Positions 1-8,693 of a stretch of DNA of 64,000 bases are shown in pieces (the first letter of the stretch is position 1; each line of letters starts with the position of its first letter). Under the pieces are notes generated by a model. It was not told the origin of the DNA and made no database searches. It worked only from the letters and a program-made list of their open reading frames with translations. The translations under genes and the position numbers were made by a program. The stretch comes from Bacteroidota bacterium (GTDB taxonomy: Bacteria > Bacteroidota > Bacteroidia > Cytophagales > Cytophagaceae): assembly GCA_023458555.1 (NCBI GenBank), contig JAEWYS010000020.1, positions 1 through 64,000 of the forward strand, written 5' to 3'.

Positions 1-3000
1 ACTTCGATGTGGATAATGCATCCTTAACTCGGATATGGCGACTATCTCCCTCACACATCGCATCTAAATCTTCCGACATCAACGCCGGTAATGGCTTACC
101 ATGAACCACAACCAAAACACTGTCCTCTTTGTAGCAATGCTCAAAACCATTATTACCATCCTCAATTCTGATATAATGCCATGCCGAATCAACTTGAGTT
201 ACAGAACTGACTGAGTATACCCAATTATCAGAATCAGCAGGTAATAAAGCTGTAGGATGACTGGCAAGCGCAGCTCTGTCACGGCTCCAGGTGTAATAAT
301 AACCAAAGAGAGCCGGACCATTGGCAGTATCAAGCGAGAAGCTTAGTTCCAATGCATCACCAAGACACAGATTCAGGGTATCTTCCGGGAAACTTAAAGT
401 CACAGGTGCATTACAGGAGAAACAAGGATCCACTTCAATAGACTCGGTCAATACATCAACCAAAGGTCTTAAATGAACTTCATCCACAGCAAATGCAAAA
501 TACTGCATGGCATCCAGATAATTATTACGCTGCTTTGCAGTTATCACAATTTCAATCTGAACATTACCAGTCGTTGCGGGCGAATATAGCAATAAAAAGT
601 CCTGCCAGCTATTATCAACTTCCAGATCAATCGAGGCAATCTTTACTCCGCCGATAAATACCTCTATCGGATAAAACTCCGTGAACTTCACCAGCTCAGT
701 TAGTTTTGTCGCATAAGCAAGACTTAATGCAAGATTGTACTCCTTCCCGGCTTCTACAGGAACAGGCTTTGATACGAATAATCGTTCGTTAGTCCTGTTC
801 TGGTCCGTATTCACCAGCAAAAACTTACCACTTCCTCCCCGCCCGGTTAATGGAGCATAATGATTACCATTGAATTCGTTCGCATTTCCAACAAATCCAT
901 AATTAGGGGCTCTGAGTGGCTGATTATCCGCCGGATTTTGCGGTTGTTTGGAAAATAGCTGCTCCATTCCAACCAGGCCTAGATTCATATTTCCATTTTC
1001 ATTAACTGGTCCCAGTCCGGCACTTACAATAGCGGAATATTGCGTTCTCGCGCTTGGTTGCACTCTCAAAGTATCATCACGGGAAACAAGATTTCCTTCT
1101 GAATCATACCAACCTTTAAAGATTCCATCGGTTTCATATGAAATCAGGCGATCTCCATCGTCACAATCCTCATCTTTCAGCGTCAGTGTATTACACATAT
1201 CAACCGTAACTTTGACCTCATCGGTTTTTTCCGGTCCTAACCGGGCTAATGAAATATCATCCATAGCAAGTCCTGACTCCCAATGATCTGTTCGTGCAAC
1301 AAAAGAAATCGCAACATTTCCTGACGTCTGAGCAGTCCATGTATAGCTAAACTGGGTCCAGTCTGTTCCGGGAGCAAGCTTCATTGTTTCCTGCACCACA
1401 CCATTAACAAGCAAATCAAATGTATATTCTCTGGCATTGGCACCGCCCACATGAAAATGCTTTAGCCAGGTAGAGAACACATAGCTCCGGCCAGATTCGA
1501 CAAGAATTGTTTTACCAACCAGCACATCATCTTTCTTGAAACGTATCAGCATCATTCTGCCAGTTAGCGAGCCAAGTGTATGATCCGGCTGATTCTTTAG
1601 CATCGTACTGTGGAGATAAGTACTGGAACCGGTTGCTACTAAAAAGTCACCCTGCTCGATCGAACTATTGGTAGTTGTAGAAAGATCTCTCAATGTGGTT
1701 GTAAAATCAAGTGAACCACTTTCAAAAGTGCCGTTCTTTATAAAGTTAATAAGCGGATATCGAGCAGTTACCGTATATGTTTCGTTTGAGACCGGATAAA
1801 CACTAGCTCTTTCTGTTTCAGCTACTATATTTCCTTTGGAATCTTTCCAGTGAGCAATAAAGCCATTATTTTTTACTGTGTACAATTCAAATGGCTCTCC
1901 TACACATACGGAACCATCTTCTCTCGCCTCAAGTTCGTTACAGTCTTCTACCTTAATCGTTACTTCGTCCCTTTGCATACCTCTACCGGTACTAAACGTA
2001 ATATCATCCATGGCAAACTCATATCCCATTAGAGTATTACTGACCTCAGCCACCGCAATTGTAGCAGTAGTTACCCCCGGAGGTGCCGTCCAGGTACCCA
2101 CAATGGTTTCCCATTCACAATACTTACTTTCAGGAAATGCGTAATAGTCACCACCACCGGGAACTGGCACTCCGTTAATTTGAAGATTATCTAATGGTAC
2201 ACCATTTACCAGTAACATTATATTAGGGGGGGTCGCTCCATCATTCCAATTAGAAATATCCATTGAAAATTCGTAAGTCTGCCCTGGTTCTATTGGCTGA
2301 TCAGAAAGTCTCCAAAGAGGGTAAGTATTAGCAAACGCAGCAGTAAACGGGGTTCCCGCCCTGTTGGCAACAGCATCTGCAATGAAAATTTTACCTCTGG
2401 AAACTACATCACCAGTCACCGGATCGGTTTTAACCCAGTAATCATCAACGGTCCTACACTGATATGAGTTTGCAGAGTAACCTCTGATCACATCATCAAC
2501 GCGGAATTGTCCTTCTCCGGTTATATAATGCCCCTGACGCCCGCTTTCATCAGGTCCCTGAGCAATACCATAGGCTGTCTCGAAGATCCGATTGGGCTGC
2601 AATGGATCATAGTTATCTTCCAGATTGAAAAATTCAAATTTACCGTCCTTTGCAATATTTCCAAGTTTTACCTCCCCTTCCACCATGTAGGTATATTCTC
2701 CTGGCTCAAGAATGTAGACGTCCGTTTCCTGAGCATTTTTAGTTACAATATAATCGTCCGCATCAGCATCATCACTGTACCAGTTATACTTACCTTCGGC
2801 TCCCTCTCCTTTTAAAGTAACAGGGTCTCCAAGACATATTGTAAAATCAGCAGGAGCAAATATACTCTTTATACCAAGAGTAACAGATCGGTTGGCATAG
2901 CAGGCTGCTTTGGTCTGATCCCCGGCTTCACGTACAACTCTGACTGTATATTGCCCTACTGTATTTACCTGAATACTTGTTCTACCGAGACCGTTATCAA

Positions 3001-3967
3001 TCAGCGTATTATTTTCATCGTACCAATAATAGAACATGGCGTTGGAAATATCAGCGCCACTCACAGTAAGAGTAACAGGAAAATCAGCAGAAGTAGGTGT
3101 GAGTGTAGTTGCAGACAGAGTCACGGCCGGGCCAACGGGAATACAGCAATTATCAGAAAGTTGTGTAGTAACTCCAACCTTATCACATAATAAAGTAATA
3201 TCCCAATCCATCAGCAATGGTGACAGATTCGAAGTACCTATAGTCTTTGCCGGATTACCAACCTCAATACTATTTGCAGCATATGTCCCCCCTGTATAGG
3301 ATGAACCACTATACCAGTATATTTCTTCGACACCTATATAATTTTCTCCTTCATCATCAGCAGAAATAAACTCAAGAAATCCTGCCCCTGCAGGGATTAT
3401 AAAATCGGCAGGAATTTCAACCCTGTAATATCCGGATCCGACGCTAACAAAATCACTTCTGCGGCCGGTAAACCATTCTGCATACGTTGTGTCCGTACCA
3501 TCATGATAGCGTAAACCAAATCCATATGTCTCATTTGGGTCATTCATCCGAACCACAACGGTATATGAATTAAGGCGAAAACTAACATCCACATCAACAG
3601 GCATCTGATATGAGTTTACACCATTATTCGGTACAGCCTGTCCACCGGAAGGAATGCGATAATCCGGACCCGTTTTCATTGTTACCTCTTTTTGATAATA
3701 GAAAGTAGCCGGACCTGTTTGAATACCAGGAGAGAGAAACCTTCGCCCGCGCCCCTCTGTACCATAACTAGGTATTGGCTGATCATAAATAGAATACCAG
3801 GCGTATCGCACATTGGGATCCGGATCATCCATCAGAATTTCGGCAAGCTGCCCTTCGCAGTACGTTGCCTTTATAGATGAAGGTGGCTCGCACTGAGTGT
3901 AGCCTTTATAAAAATTTAAAATAAGAAATAAAACCGGCAAAATGTGCCATCTACCTAACATATTCAT
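1..3967 (-). CDS. Giant secreted multidomain surface protein (C-terminus outside window)
   Basis: The frame is open from an ATG at 3967 (alternative in-frame ATG at 3961) to the window edge, so at least 1,322 codons are present and the C-terminus is missing. Residues 1-25 look like a signal peptide: Arg6, a hydrophobic ILPVLFLIL core, cleavage near YTQ. The rest is a chain of beta-sandwich domains. Ig/PKD-like units with recurrent C-x-G-(D/E)-x-x-x-L strands alternate with three carbohydrate-binding-like modules (about nt 2680-1980, 1740-1230 and 1010-470). Each module has an NG-x-(F/M) opening, a VNGV- or IGGV-type hairpin and a closing (M/V)D(D/E)(I/V) strand. In Bacteroidetes such proteins are usually exported by the type IX system and act as adhesins or polymer binders; that role is inferred. 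A TAAATTTG element at 4095-4088 could be its promoter. Confidence 0.85.
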   Translation of the reverse strand, partial: MNMLGRWHILPVLFLILNFYKGYTQCEPPSSIKATYCEGQLAEILMDDPDPNVRYAWYSIYDQPIPSYGTEGRGRRFLSPGIQTGPATFYYQKEVTMKTGPDYRIPSGGQAVPNNGVNSYQMPVDVDVSFRLNSYTVVVRMNDPNETYGFGLRYHDGTDTTYAEWFTGRRSDFVSVGSGYYRVEIPADFIIPAGAGFLEFISADDEGENYIGVEEIYWYSGSSYTGGTYAANSIEVGNPAKTIGTSNLSPLLMDWDITLLCDKVGVTTQLSDNCCIPVGPAVTLSATTLTPTSADFPVTLTVSGADISNAMFYYWYDENNTLIDNGLGRTSIQVNTVGQYTVRVVREAGDQTKAACYANRSVTLGIKSIFAPADFTICLGDPVTLKGEGAEGKYNWYSDDADADDYIVTKNAQETDVYILEPGEYTYMVEGEVKLGNIAKDGKFEFFNLEDNYDPLQPNRIFETAYGIAQGPDESGRQGHYITGEGQFRVDDVIRGYSANSYQCRTVDDYWVKTDPVTGDVVSRGKIFIADAVANRAGTPFTAAFANTYPLWRLSDQPIEPGQTYEFSMDISNWNDGATPPNIMLLVNGVPLDNLQINGVPVPGGGDYYAFPESKYCEWETIVGTWTAPPGVTTATIAVAEVSNTLMGYEFAMDDITFSTGRGMQRDEVTIKVEDCNELEAREDGSVCVGEPFELYTVKNNGFIAHWKDSKGNIVAETERASVYPVSNETYTVTARYPLINFIKNGTFESGSLDFTTTLRDLSTTTNSSIEQGDFLVATGSSTYLHSTMLKNQPDHTLGSLTGRMMLIRFKKDDVLVGKTILVESGRSYVFSTWLKHFHVGGANAREYTFDLLVNGVVQETMKLAPGTDWTQFSYTWTAQTSGNVAISFVARTDHWESGLAMDDISLARLGPEKTDEVKVTVDMCNTLTLKDEDCDDGDRLISYETDGIFKGWYDSEGNLVSRDDTLRVQPSARTQYSAIVSAGLGPVNENGNMNLGLVGMEQLFSKQPQNPADNQPLRAPNYGFVGNANEFNGNHYAPLTGRGGSGKFLLVNTDQNRTNERLFVSKPVPVEAGKEYNLALSLAYATKLTELVKFTEFYPIEVFIGGVKIASIDLEVDNSWQDFLLLYSPATTGNVQIEIVITAKQRNNYLDAMQYFAFAVDEVHLRPLVDVLTESIEVDPCFSCNAPVTLSFPEDTLNLCLGDALELSFSLDTANGPALFGYYYTWSRDRAALASHPTALLPADSDNWVYSVSSVTQVDSAWHYIRIEDGNNGFEHCYKEDSVLVVVHGKPLPALMSEDLDAMCEGDSRHIRVKDALSTSK

Positions 3968-4217
3968 ATTCTATTATCTATGCAATATCTGTTACTTAAT
4001 ACCTTTAAATCTTCCAATGTAAACCGGACGGATGCAGATATATAGTCATTATTTTACAAATTTGTTCTATTTCCTGTAAATATAATTCAAATTTAATCCC
4101 TAAAAAGTACATCTCCGTACTCGGGTACATTTTCATATTTCCTTCCGGCCAGCTCTACTGTTATTTCTTTATTCAGATCAGATATAGTATATTTACCTGC
4201 TAAATTGATAATGTATC

Positions 4218-4715
4218 TTGCACAATCCACAACTATCTGAATTTTCGACCATACTCCTTTTTATTATCGGAGGAATGTTGTTTGTGGCTGCCGGAATGCT
4301 GGTCAGTAAAATAATCCGGCCATTCAGGCCCAATCCTGAAAAACTGAGCTCTTACGAATGCGGTGAAGACCCGATCGGTGATGCCTGGGGACAGTTTAAC
4401 ATCAAGTTTTACATTATTGCATTGATCTTTCTGGTTTTTGAAGTCGAAATGATCTTTCTTTTCCCCTGGGCGACCGTATTCGGGAAAAAAGAAATCATCG
4501 AAAGCAGCAATGGCTTATGGGGTTGGTTTGCAGTTGCTGAGATTTTTATTTTCATTGCAATCCTTGTCTTAGGACTTATATATGCCAGGAAAAAAGGATT
4601 TCTTGACTGGATACAACCCAAACAACGTATTGTCGATTTCAAATCTCCCGTACCAGCCCATTTATATGAGGAGCTAAACCAACGGTATACAAAAAATGAG
4701 TCTAAGCCAAGCTAA
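4218..4715 (+). CDS. nuoA: NADH-quinone oxidoreductase subunit A (NuoA)
   Basis: This is a membrane subunit of respiratory complex I, which passes electrons from NADH to quinone and pumps protons. The 165-residue product has three hydrophobic segments (about residues 9-31, 62-85, 98-122). It carries the family signature RPNPEKLSSYECGEDP (residues 36-51), including the conserved Cys, and the acidic FEVEM stretch in helix 2. The frame has a stop at 4209-4211 and no upstream ATG, so TTG at 4218 is the only good start. The ATG at 4211 is in another frame and stops after nine codons. First gene of nuoABCD; its end overlaps nuoB by 20 nt. The identification is secure, the start less so. Confidence 0.95.
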   Translation: MHNPQLSEFSTILLFIIGGMLFVAAGMLVSKIIRPFRPNPEKLSSYECGEDPIGDAWGQFNIKFYIIALIFLVFEVEMIFLFPWATVFGKKEIIESSNGLWGWFAVAEIFIFIAILVLGLIYARKKGFLDWIQPKQRIVDFKSPVPAHLYEELNQRYTKNESKPS

Positions 4716-5226
4716 AACCGGTTCCGGTGGTATCGTTCTGACCAAACTTGATGATGTCGTCAACTGGGCCCGACTTTCGTCACTCTGGCCTATGGGGTTT
4801 GGTATTGCTTGTTGTGCCATTGAGATGATGGGAGCATACGCATCTGGATACGATCTTGATCGTTTCGGTGTATTTCCCCGACCTTCCCCGCGACAGTCGG
4901 ATGTGATGATTGTAGCTGGTACCGTTACATTCAAAATGGCGGACAGAATCAGAAGATTATACGAGCAGATGCCCGAACCCCGATACGTTATTTCAATGGG
5001 GTCATGTTCCAATTGCGGCGGACCGTATTGGGAACATGGTTATCATGTAGTAAAAGGTGTTGACAAAATCATTCCGGTTGATATTTATGTACCGGGATGT
5101 CCACCCCGCCCGGAGGCATTAATTGGCGGCTTTCTCAAGCTTCAGGAAAAAATAAGAAATGAACAAAATCTTTCTGCTCCTAAGGCTATCCAGAATCTTT
5201 TAAACCAGAAACAAGCCAGCTCATGA
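4696..5226 (+). CDS. nuoB: NADH-quinone oxidoreductase subunit B (NuoB)
   Basis: Peripheral-arm subunit of complex I that binds the terminal [4Fe-4S] cluster N2 next to the quinone site. At 176 residues it has normal length. The tandem cysteines of ACCAIEM (Cys39, Cys40), Cys104 in GSCSNCGGPYW and Cys135 in VPGCPPRPEA are the expected N2 ligands. Start ATG 4696 lies inside the nuoA end; its stop overlaps the nuoC start by 4 nt, which suggests translational coupling. Confidence 0.97.
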   Translation: MSLSQAKTGSGGIVLTKLDDVVNWARLSSLWPMGFGIACCAIEMMGAYASGYDLDRFGVFPRPSPRQSDVMIVAGTVTFKMADRIRRLYEQMPEPRYVISMGSCSNCGGPYWEHGYHVVKGVDKIIPVDIYVPGCPPRPEALIGGFLKLQEKIRNEQNLSAPKAIQNLLNQKQASS

Positions 5227-5732
5227 CATTTGACCAGATCCGTATCATTCTGACAGAAAAAATCGGCGCTGAATTTGTTTCAGGAGAAGACAAAGGAGAA
5301 CTACAGCCTCAGCTTAACGTGAATGCCGGCAGTCTGCGGAAAGTTTGTTCTGAGCTCCTCTCAAACTCCGATTTATATTTTGACTTCCTGTCAAGTATCA
5401 CTGCTGTTGACAACGGAGTCTCTGTTAACACATTTGATCTTCTTTACCATCTATATTCGATTCCCTACAATCATAGTCTTGTATTGAAAGTAACAATTCC
5501 CCGTGGCACGGAAGAGCATCTTCCTTCTGTCGATTCCATTTGCTCTGTATGGCAGGGTGCAAACTGGCAGGAACGGGAAATCTATGATATGTTTGGCATC
5601 TTGTTTAATGACCATCCTGATTTACGACGTATCCTGCTGCCCGAAGACTGGATTGGATTTCCTTTGCGAAAAGATTATCAGACTCAGGAATTTTACCACG
5701 GAATTAAAGTAGAAAACCCGCTAAATAACTAA
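5223..5732 (+). CDS. nuoC: NADH-quinone oxidoreductase subunit C (NuoC)
   Basis: The 30-kDa-type peripheral subunit of complex I. The 169-residue protein has the signature WQEREIYDMFGI followed by DHPDLRRIL (residues about 115-138) and the C-terminal PLRKDY element. It is a stand-alone NuoC rather than a NuoCD fusion. The start overlaps nuoB by 4 nt, and the TAATG at 5730-5734 joins its stop to the nuoD start, so the subunits are probably made in a coupled series. Confidence 0.96.
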   Translation: MTFDQIRIILTEKIGAEFVSGEDKGELQPQLNVNAGSLRKVCSELLSNSDLYFDFLSSITAVDNGVSVNTFDLLYHLYSIPYNHSLVLKVTIPRGTEEHLPSVDSICSVWQGANWQEREIYDMFGILFNDHPDLRRILLPEDWIGFPLRKDYQTQEFYHGIKVENPLNN

Positions 5733-6952
5733 TGTCCCGGCGTCCCATAGAATTTATTTATAAAGAAGAAAACCTGCGTTTATCAGAACCGAATTTTTTC
5801 CGGGCAGAAGATCTTGAATCCGGAGAGATGATTATTAACCTTGGCCCGCAGCATCCTTCTACCCACGGAGTCTTACGTCTTGAAGTTCTGACTGATGGAG
5901 AAACCGTAAAGGAAGTGATACCTCATATGGGATACCTGCACCGCTGTTTTGAAAAACATGCGGAAAAGCTCCCTTACAATCAGATTATACCGTTTGTTGA
6001 CAGGCTTGATTACATGGCCGCAATGAACTCAGAGCATATTTTTGCCATGGGTGTTGAAAAAATGCTCGGGATAGAAGATAAAATTCCCAAAAGAATAGAA
6101 TATATCCGGGTACTTGTAGCAGAACTCAACCGTATTGCCTCTCATTTCATTGCAGTTGGCACGTACGCGATTGATATTGGTGCAGTCACTCCATTCTTAT
6201 GGTTAATGAGAGACCGGGAACATATCAATCGTATGCTTGAATGGGTCTGCGGTGCCCGCATGCTTTATAACTATATATGGGTTGGCGGTCTTTTTTACGA
6301 TCTTCCTGTTGGGTTTGAGGAACGCTGCCAGGAGTTTGTCACTTATCTAAAGCCTAAGCTTAAAGAGCTGGAACAACTGGTAATCAACAATAAAATATTC
6401 ATCGAGCGAACTGCCAATGTAGGTATATTACCTTTAAATCTGGCTATTAACTATGGTGTAAGCGGGCCTTGTCTGAGAGCATCAGGCCTTCGGTATGATC
6501 TTCGAAGAGTTGATCAGTATTCTGTTTATCCTGAGCTGGATTTTGACATTCCTATAGGAGAAGGTCAGGTTGGAACAAAAGGAGACTGCTGGGACCGAAA
6601 TAATGTCCGGGTTCTGGAATGCTATGAATCACTCAAAATAATAGAGCAGTGCCTGGAGCAGTTGTGCGGAAATCACAAACGGACCAGAGATTTTGATCCG
6701 CAGGCAATTGTCCCAAAGAAGATTCGCCCGAAAGCCATGGATTTCTATATCCGTGGGGAAAGCCCGAAAGGAGAACTGGGGTTCTTTTTCCGGTCTACCG
6801 GCACCTATGACATACCGGCAAGAGTCCACGGACGTTCTCCATGCATGATGAATCTGGCTATTTTACCGGAAATATCAAGAGGTGTAATGGTTGCAGACCT
6901 GATTGCCATACTCGGATCAATCGATGTAGTAATGGGAGAAATTGACCGGTAA
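5732..6952 (+). CDS. nuoD: NADH-quinone oxidoreductase subunit D (NuoD)
   Basis: The 49-kDa-type subunit, related to the NiFe-hydrogenase large subunit, which forms the quinone pocket with NuoB. At 406 residues it has full length. It shows GPQHPSTHGVLRL (residues 38-50), the HRCFEKHAE stretch, and the C-terminal GSIDVVMGEIDR that ends the family. Last gene of this nuo group: the next gene is convergent, so NuoE-N must be encoded elsewhere. Downstream there is only a T-rich stretch (6960-6968), not a clear hairpin terminator. Confidence 0.97.
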   Translation: MSRRPIEFIYKEENLRLSEPNFFRAEDLESGEMIINLGPQHPSTHGVLRLEVLTDGETVKEVIPHMGYLHRCFEKHAEKLPYNQIIPFVDRLDYMAAMNSEHIFAMGVEKMLGIEDKIPKRIEYIRVLVAELNRIASHFIAVGTYAIDIGAVTPFLWLMRDREHINRMLEWVCGARMLYNYIWVGGLFYDLPVGFEERCQEFVTYLKPKLKELEQLVINNKIFIERTANVGILPLNLAINYGVSGPCLRASGLRYDLRRVDQYSVYPELDFDIPIGEGQVGTKGDCWDRNNVRVLECYESLKIIEQCLEQLCGNHKRTRDFDPQAIVPKKIRPKAMDFYIRGESPKGELGFFFRSTGTYDIPARVHGRSPCMMNLAILPEISRGVMVADLIAILGSIDVVMGEIDR

Positions 6953-6967
6953 GCCCTCAATTTTTTT

Positions 6968-8605
6968 TCAGTTTTCAGTTAACTGTCTGTCATCCCTTTT
7001 TTTCCTGAACCAATTATCCATTTTCTGTTCGTAATCTGCTTTTTCTCCGGAAAAATGCGGACGCATTGATTCTTTTTCAGGAAACGTCTCCACATGAAGC
7101 ATTTGAGCAGGAAGCGCAAACTGAATTCCCAGCTCCCCGGCAAGTCGTACAATTGACAACATCACTTCCTGTCTGCCTTTTAACTCTTCCGGCCAGGTAG
7201 GTACTGCAAAAAAGATATAAAAAAGAATTTCCAGCGCTGAATTATCAAAATTATTGAGATAGATATTGTAATAATCCTTTCTGGTGGCAGGGTGCTCTTC
7301 AACAATTCTTTCCAGCCCTTTCAGAAATACTTCTATCAAATCAGCCGGTGTGCCATAAGCAACCCGGATCATTGTCCTGTACCGGCGATACTGACGCATA
7401 CCCATGTTATCTATGGTCATATCAGCCATCTTGCCATTAGGCACATAAGTAATCGAATTATGGAAGGTTCTTACCCTGGTTGACCGGAACCCGACTTCTT
7501 CCACTGAACCATCTATTTTGTCCGAAATAATCCAGTCTCCGATCTGGAAAGGCCGGTCTACAAAAATCATCAACGACCCAAACAGATTTTTCAGTGTATC
7601 CTGAGCAGCCAGCGCAAATGCCAATCCCCCGATTGAAATACCTGCAAGTAAAGCAGTAACATTGAAGTTGAGATTCTGCAGAGTAAACAGCCCCCCCGTA
7701 ATAACAACAAATACTTTCAAGGCTCTCCTCAAAAGAGGTACAAGCTGATCATCCAATGTGCTTTCTGTCTTTGCTGCCAGTCTCTCAAAATGGGCAGCAA
7801 GAAGATCCACCATCTTATAAAAGACTACAGTCCCCAAAACCGGTATAGACGCCTTAAGCGCAAGGATCAGATATCTCGAAGAAGTAACCGGCAATTGCAG
7901 AACCGGCAGAAAAACAGTGAGAATTATTGCTACCACAAGCAGACTGAACGGCCGGGCGACCGGTTTGATATATCTTCCGGCAAGCATGCGTTGCCCTGCC
8001 TGCATAAGAAGTCGAACTATGATACCTTCAAAAATCCAGGTAAGCAGTCTGTGGATCAAAAAGCTCAGAATAACCAGAATGAGAATTCCGAGGATTTGCC
8101 AGGAATGCAAACCAACGTATTTTTTTGATCCGGCTGATCCGGAAAGTAGATTCATCAGCTGATCTGTTCCCAATGGAAATACTTCTGCATAAACAATCTC
8201 AATAGCGCCAACCGTTTCCTTCGAGAAAAGCCAGCGTCCATCAATCCTCTCCAGATAAATCTGGGGTAGCCGGTGATCGACAATCATATATCCCTTACCA
8301 TCTGCTGAATCTCTGTAATCCGGATTTTTTGAGAATCTGCTTGTTTCAATGAGATATCCTTTGCCATCAAATATCTGTTTGAGTTTAATCGCCAACCGTT
8401 CACGATCTTCATCTGAATATGCGGGGGCATATAATGTTCTGGCAGCCTTTTCCGGATAGTAATTCTCTTCCTGAAGATTATTTAAAAATGCCGATATGGT
8501 ATGATAAGGCGTACTCAGATTTATAGCGCCGGAGTCTATTTTGTTCTGGGCCCATACAGTAATCGGGAAAAACAACACTACCCAGATTAAATACAGATTT
8601 CTCAT
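6968..8605 (-). CDS. MscS-family mechanosensitive ion channel with N-terminal periplasmic domain
   Basis: Small-conductance mechanosensitive channel homologue that would release solutes on osmotic downshock. ATG at 8605 gives 545 residues; a TTG nine codons upstream is less likely because the signal peptide (MRNLYLIWVVLFFPITVWAQ) begins at the ATG. A periplasmic domain covers residues about 25-170, followed by several membrane helices. The pore helix and beta-domain entry are clear: GLAFALAAQDTLKNLFGS followed by FVDRPFQIGDWI, the canonical MscS pattern. The C-terminal tail is charged. Convergent with nuoD, separated by 15 nt. Which solute or signal it serves cannot be told. Confidence 0.93.
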   Translation of the reverse strand: MRNLYLIWVVLFFPITVWAQNKIDSGAINLSTPYHTISAFLNNLQEENYYPEKAARTLYAPAYSDEDRERLAIKLKQIFDGKGYLIETSRFSKNPDYRDSADGKGYMIVDHRLPQIYLERIDGRWLFSKETVGAIEIVYAEVFPLGTDQLMNLLSGSAGSKKYVGLHSWQILGILILVILSFLIHRLLTWIFEGIIVRLLMQAGQRMLAGRYIKPVARPFSLLVVAIILTVFLPVLQLPVTSSRYLILALKASIPVLGTVVFYKMVDLLAAHFERLAAKTESTLDDQLVPLLRRALKVFVVITGGLFTLQNLNFNVTALLAGISIGGLAFALAAQDTLKNLFGSLMIFVDRPFQIGDWIISDKIDGSVEEVGFRSTRVRTFHNSITYVPNGKMADMTIDNMGMRQYRRYRTMIRVAYGTPADLIEVFLKGLERIVEEHPATRKDYYNIYLNNFDNSALEILFYIFFAVPTWPEELKGRQEVMLSIVRLAGELGIQFALPAQMLHVETFPEKESMRPHFSGEKADYEQKMDNWFRKKRDDRQLTEN

Positions 8606-8629
8606 TTTGTTCAAAAGGTGTATTTGTCG

Positions 8630-8637
8630 CAAAATTA
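8630..8637 (-). promoter_or_regulatory. Candidate -7 element for the mscS-type gene
   Basis: Read on the minus strand this is TAATTTTG, an exact match to the Bacteroidetes TAnnTTTG consensus, 24 nt upstream of the ATG at 8605. No good -33 TTG lies 19-21 nt further up, so the call rests on the -7 element alone. Confidence 0.4.
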
Positions 8638-8693
8638 AAAATATCGTTCAATTAAACGTCCCGGTTTCCAAATATTGTATTCATCATACAGCA

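Noticed and set aside
948..3880. Several plus-strand frames over the first giant gene
   Set aside because: All are shadows: the minus frame is open over 1,322 codons and has continuous domain structure.
4049..4066. Palindromic CAAATTTG near the divergent promoters
   Set aside because: Short, AT-rich and without symmetrical neighbours; cannot be distinguished from chance.
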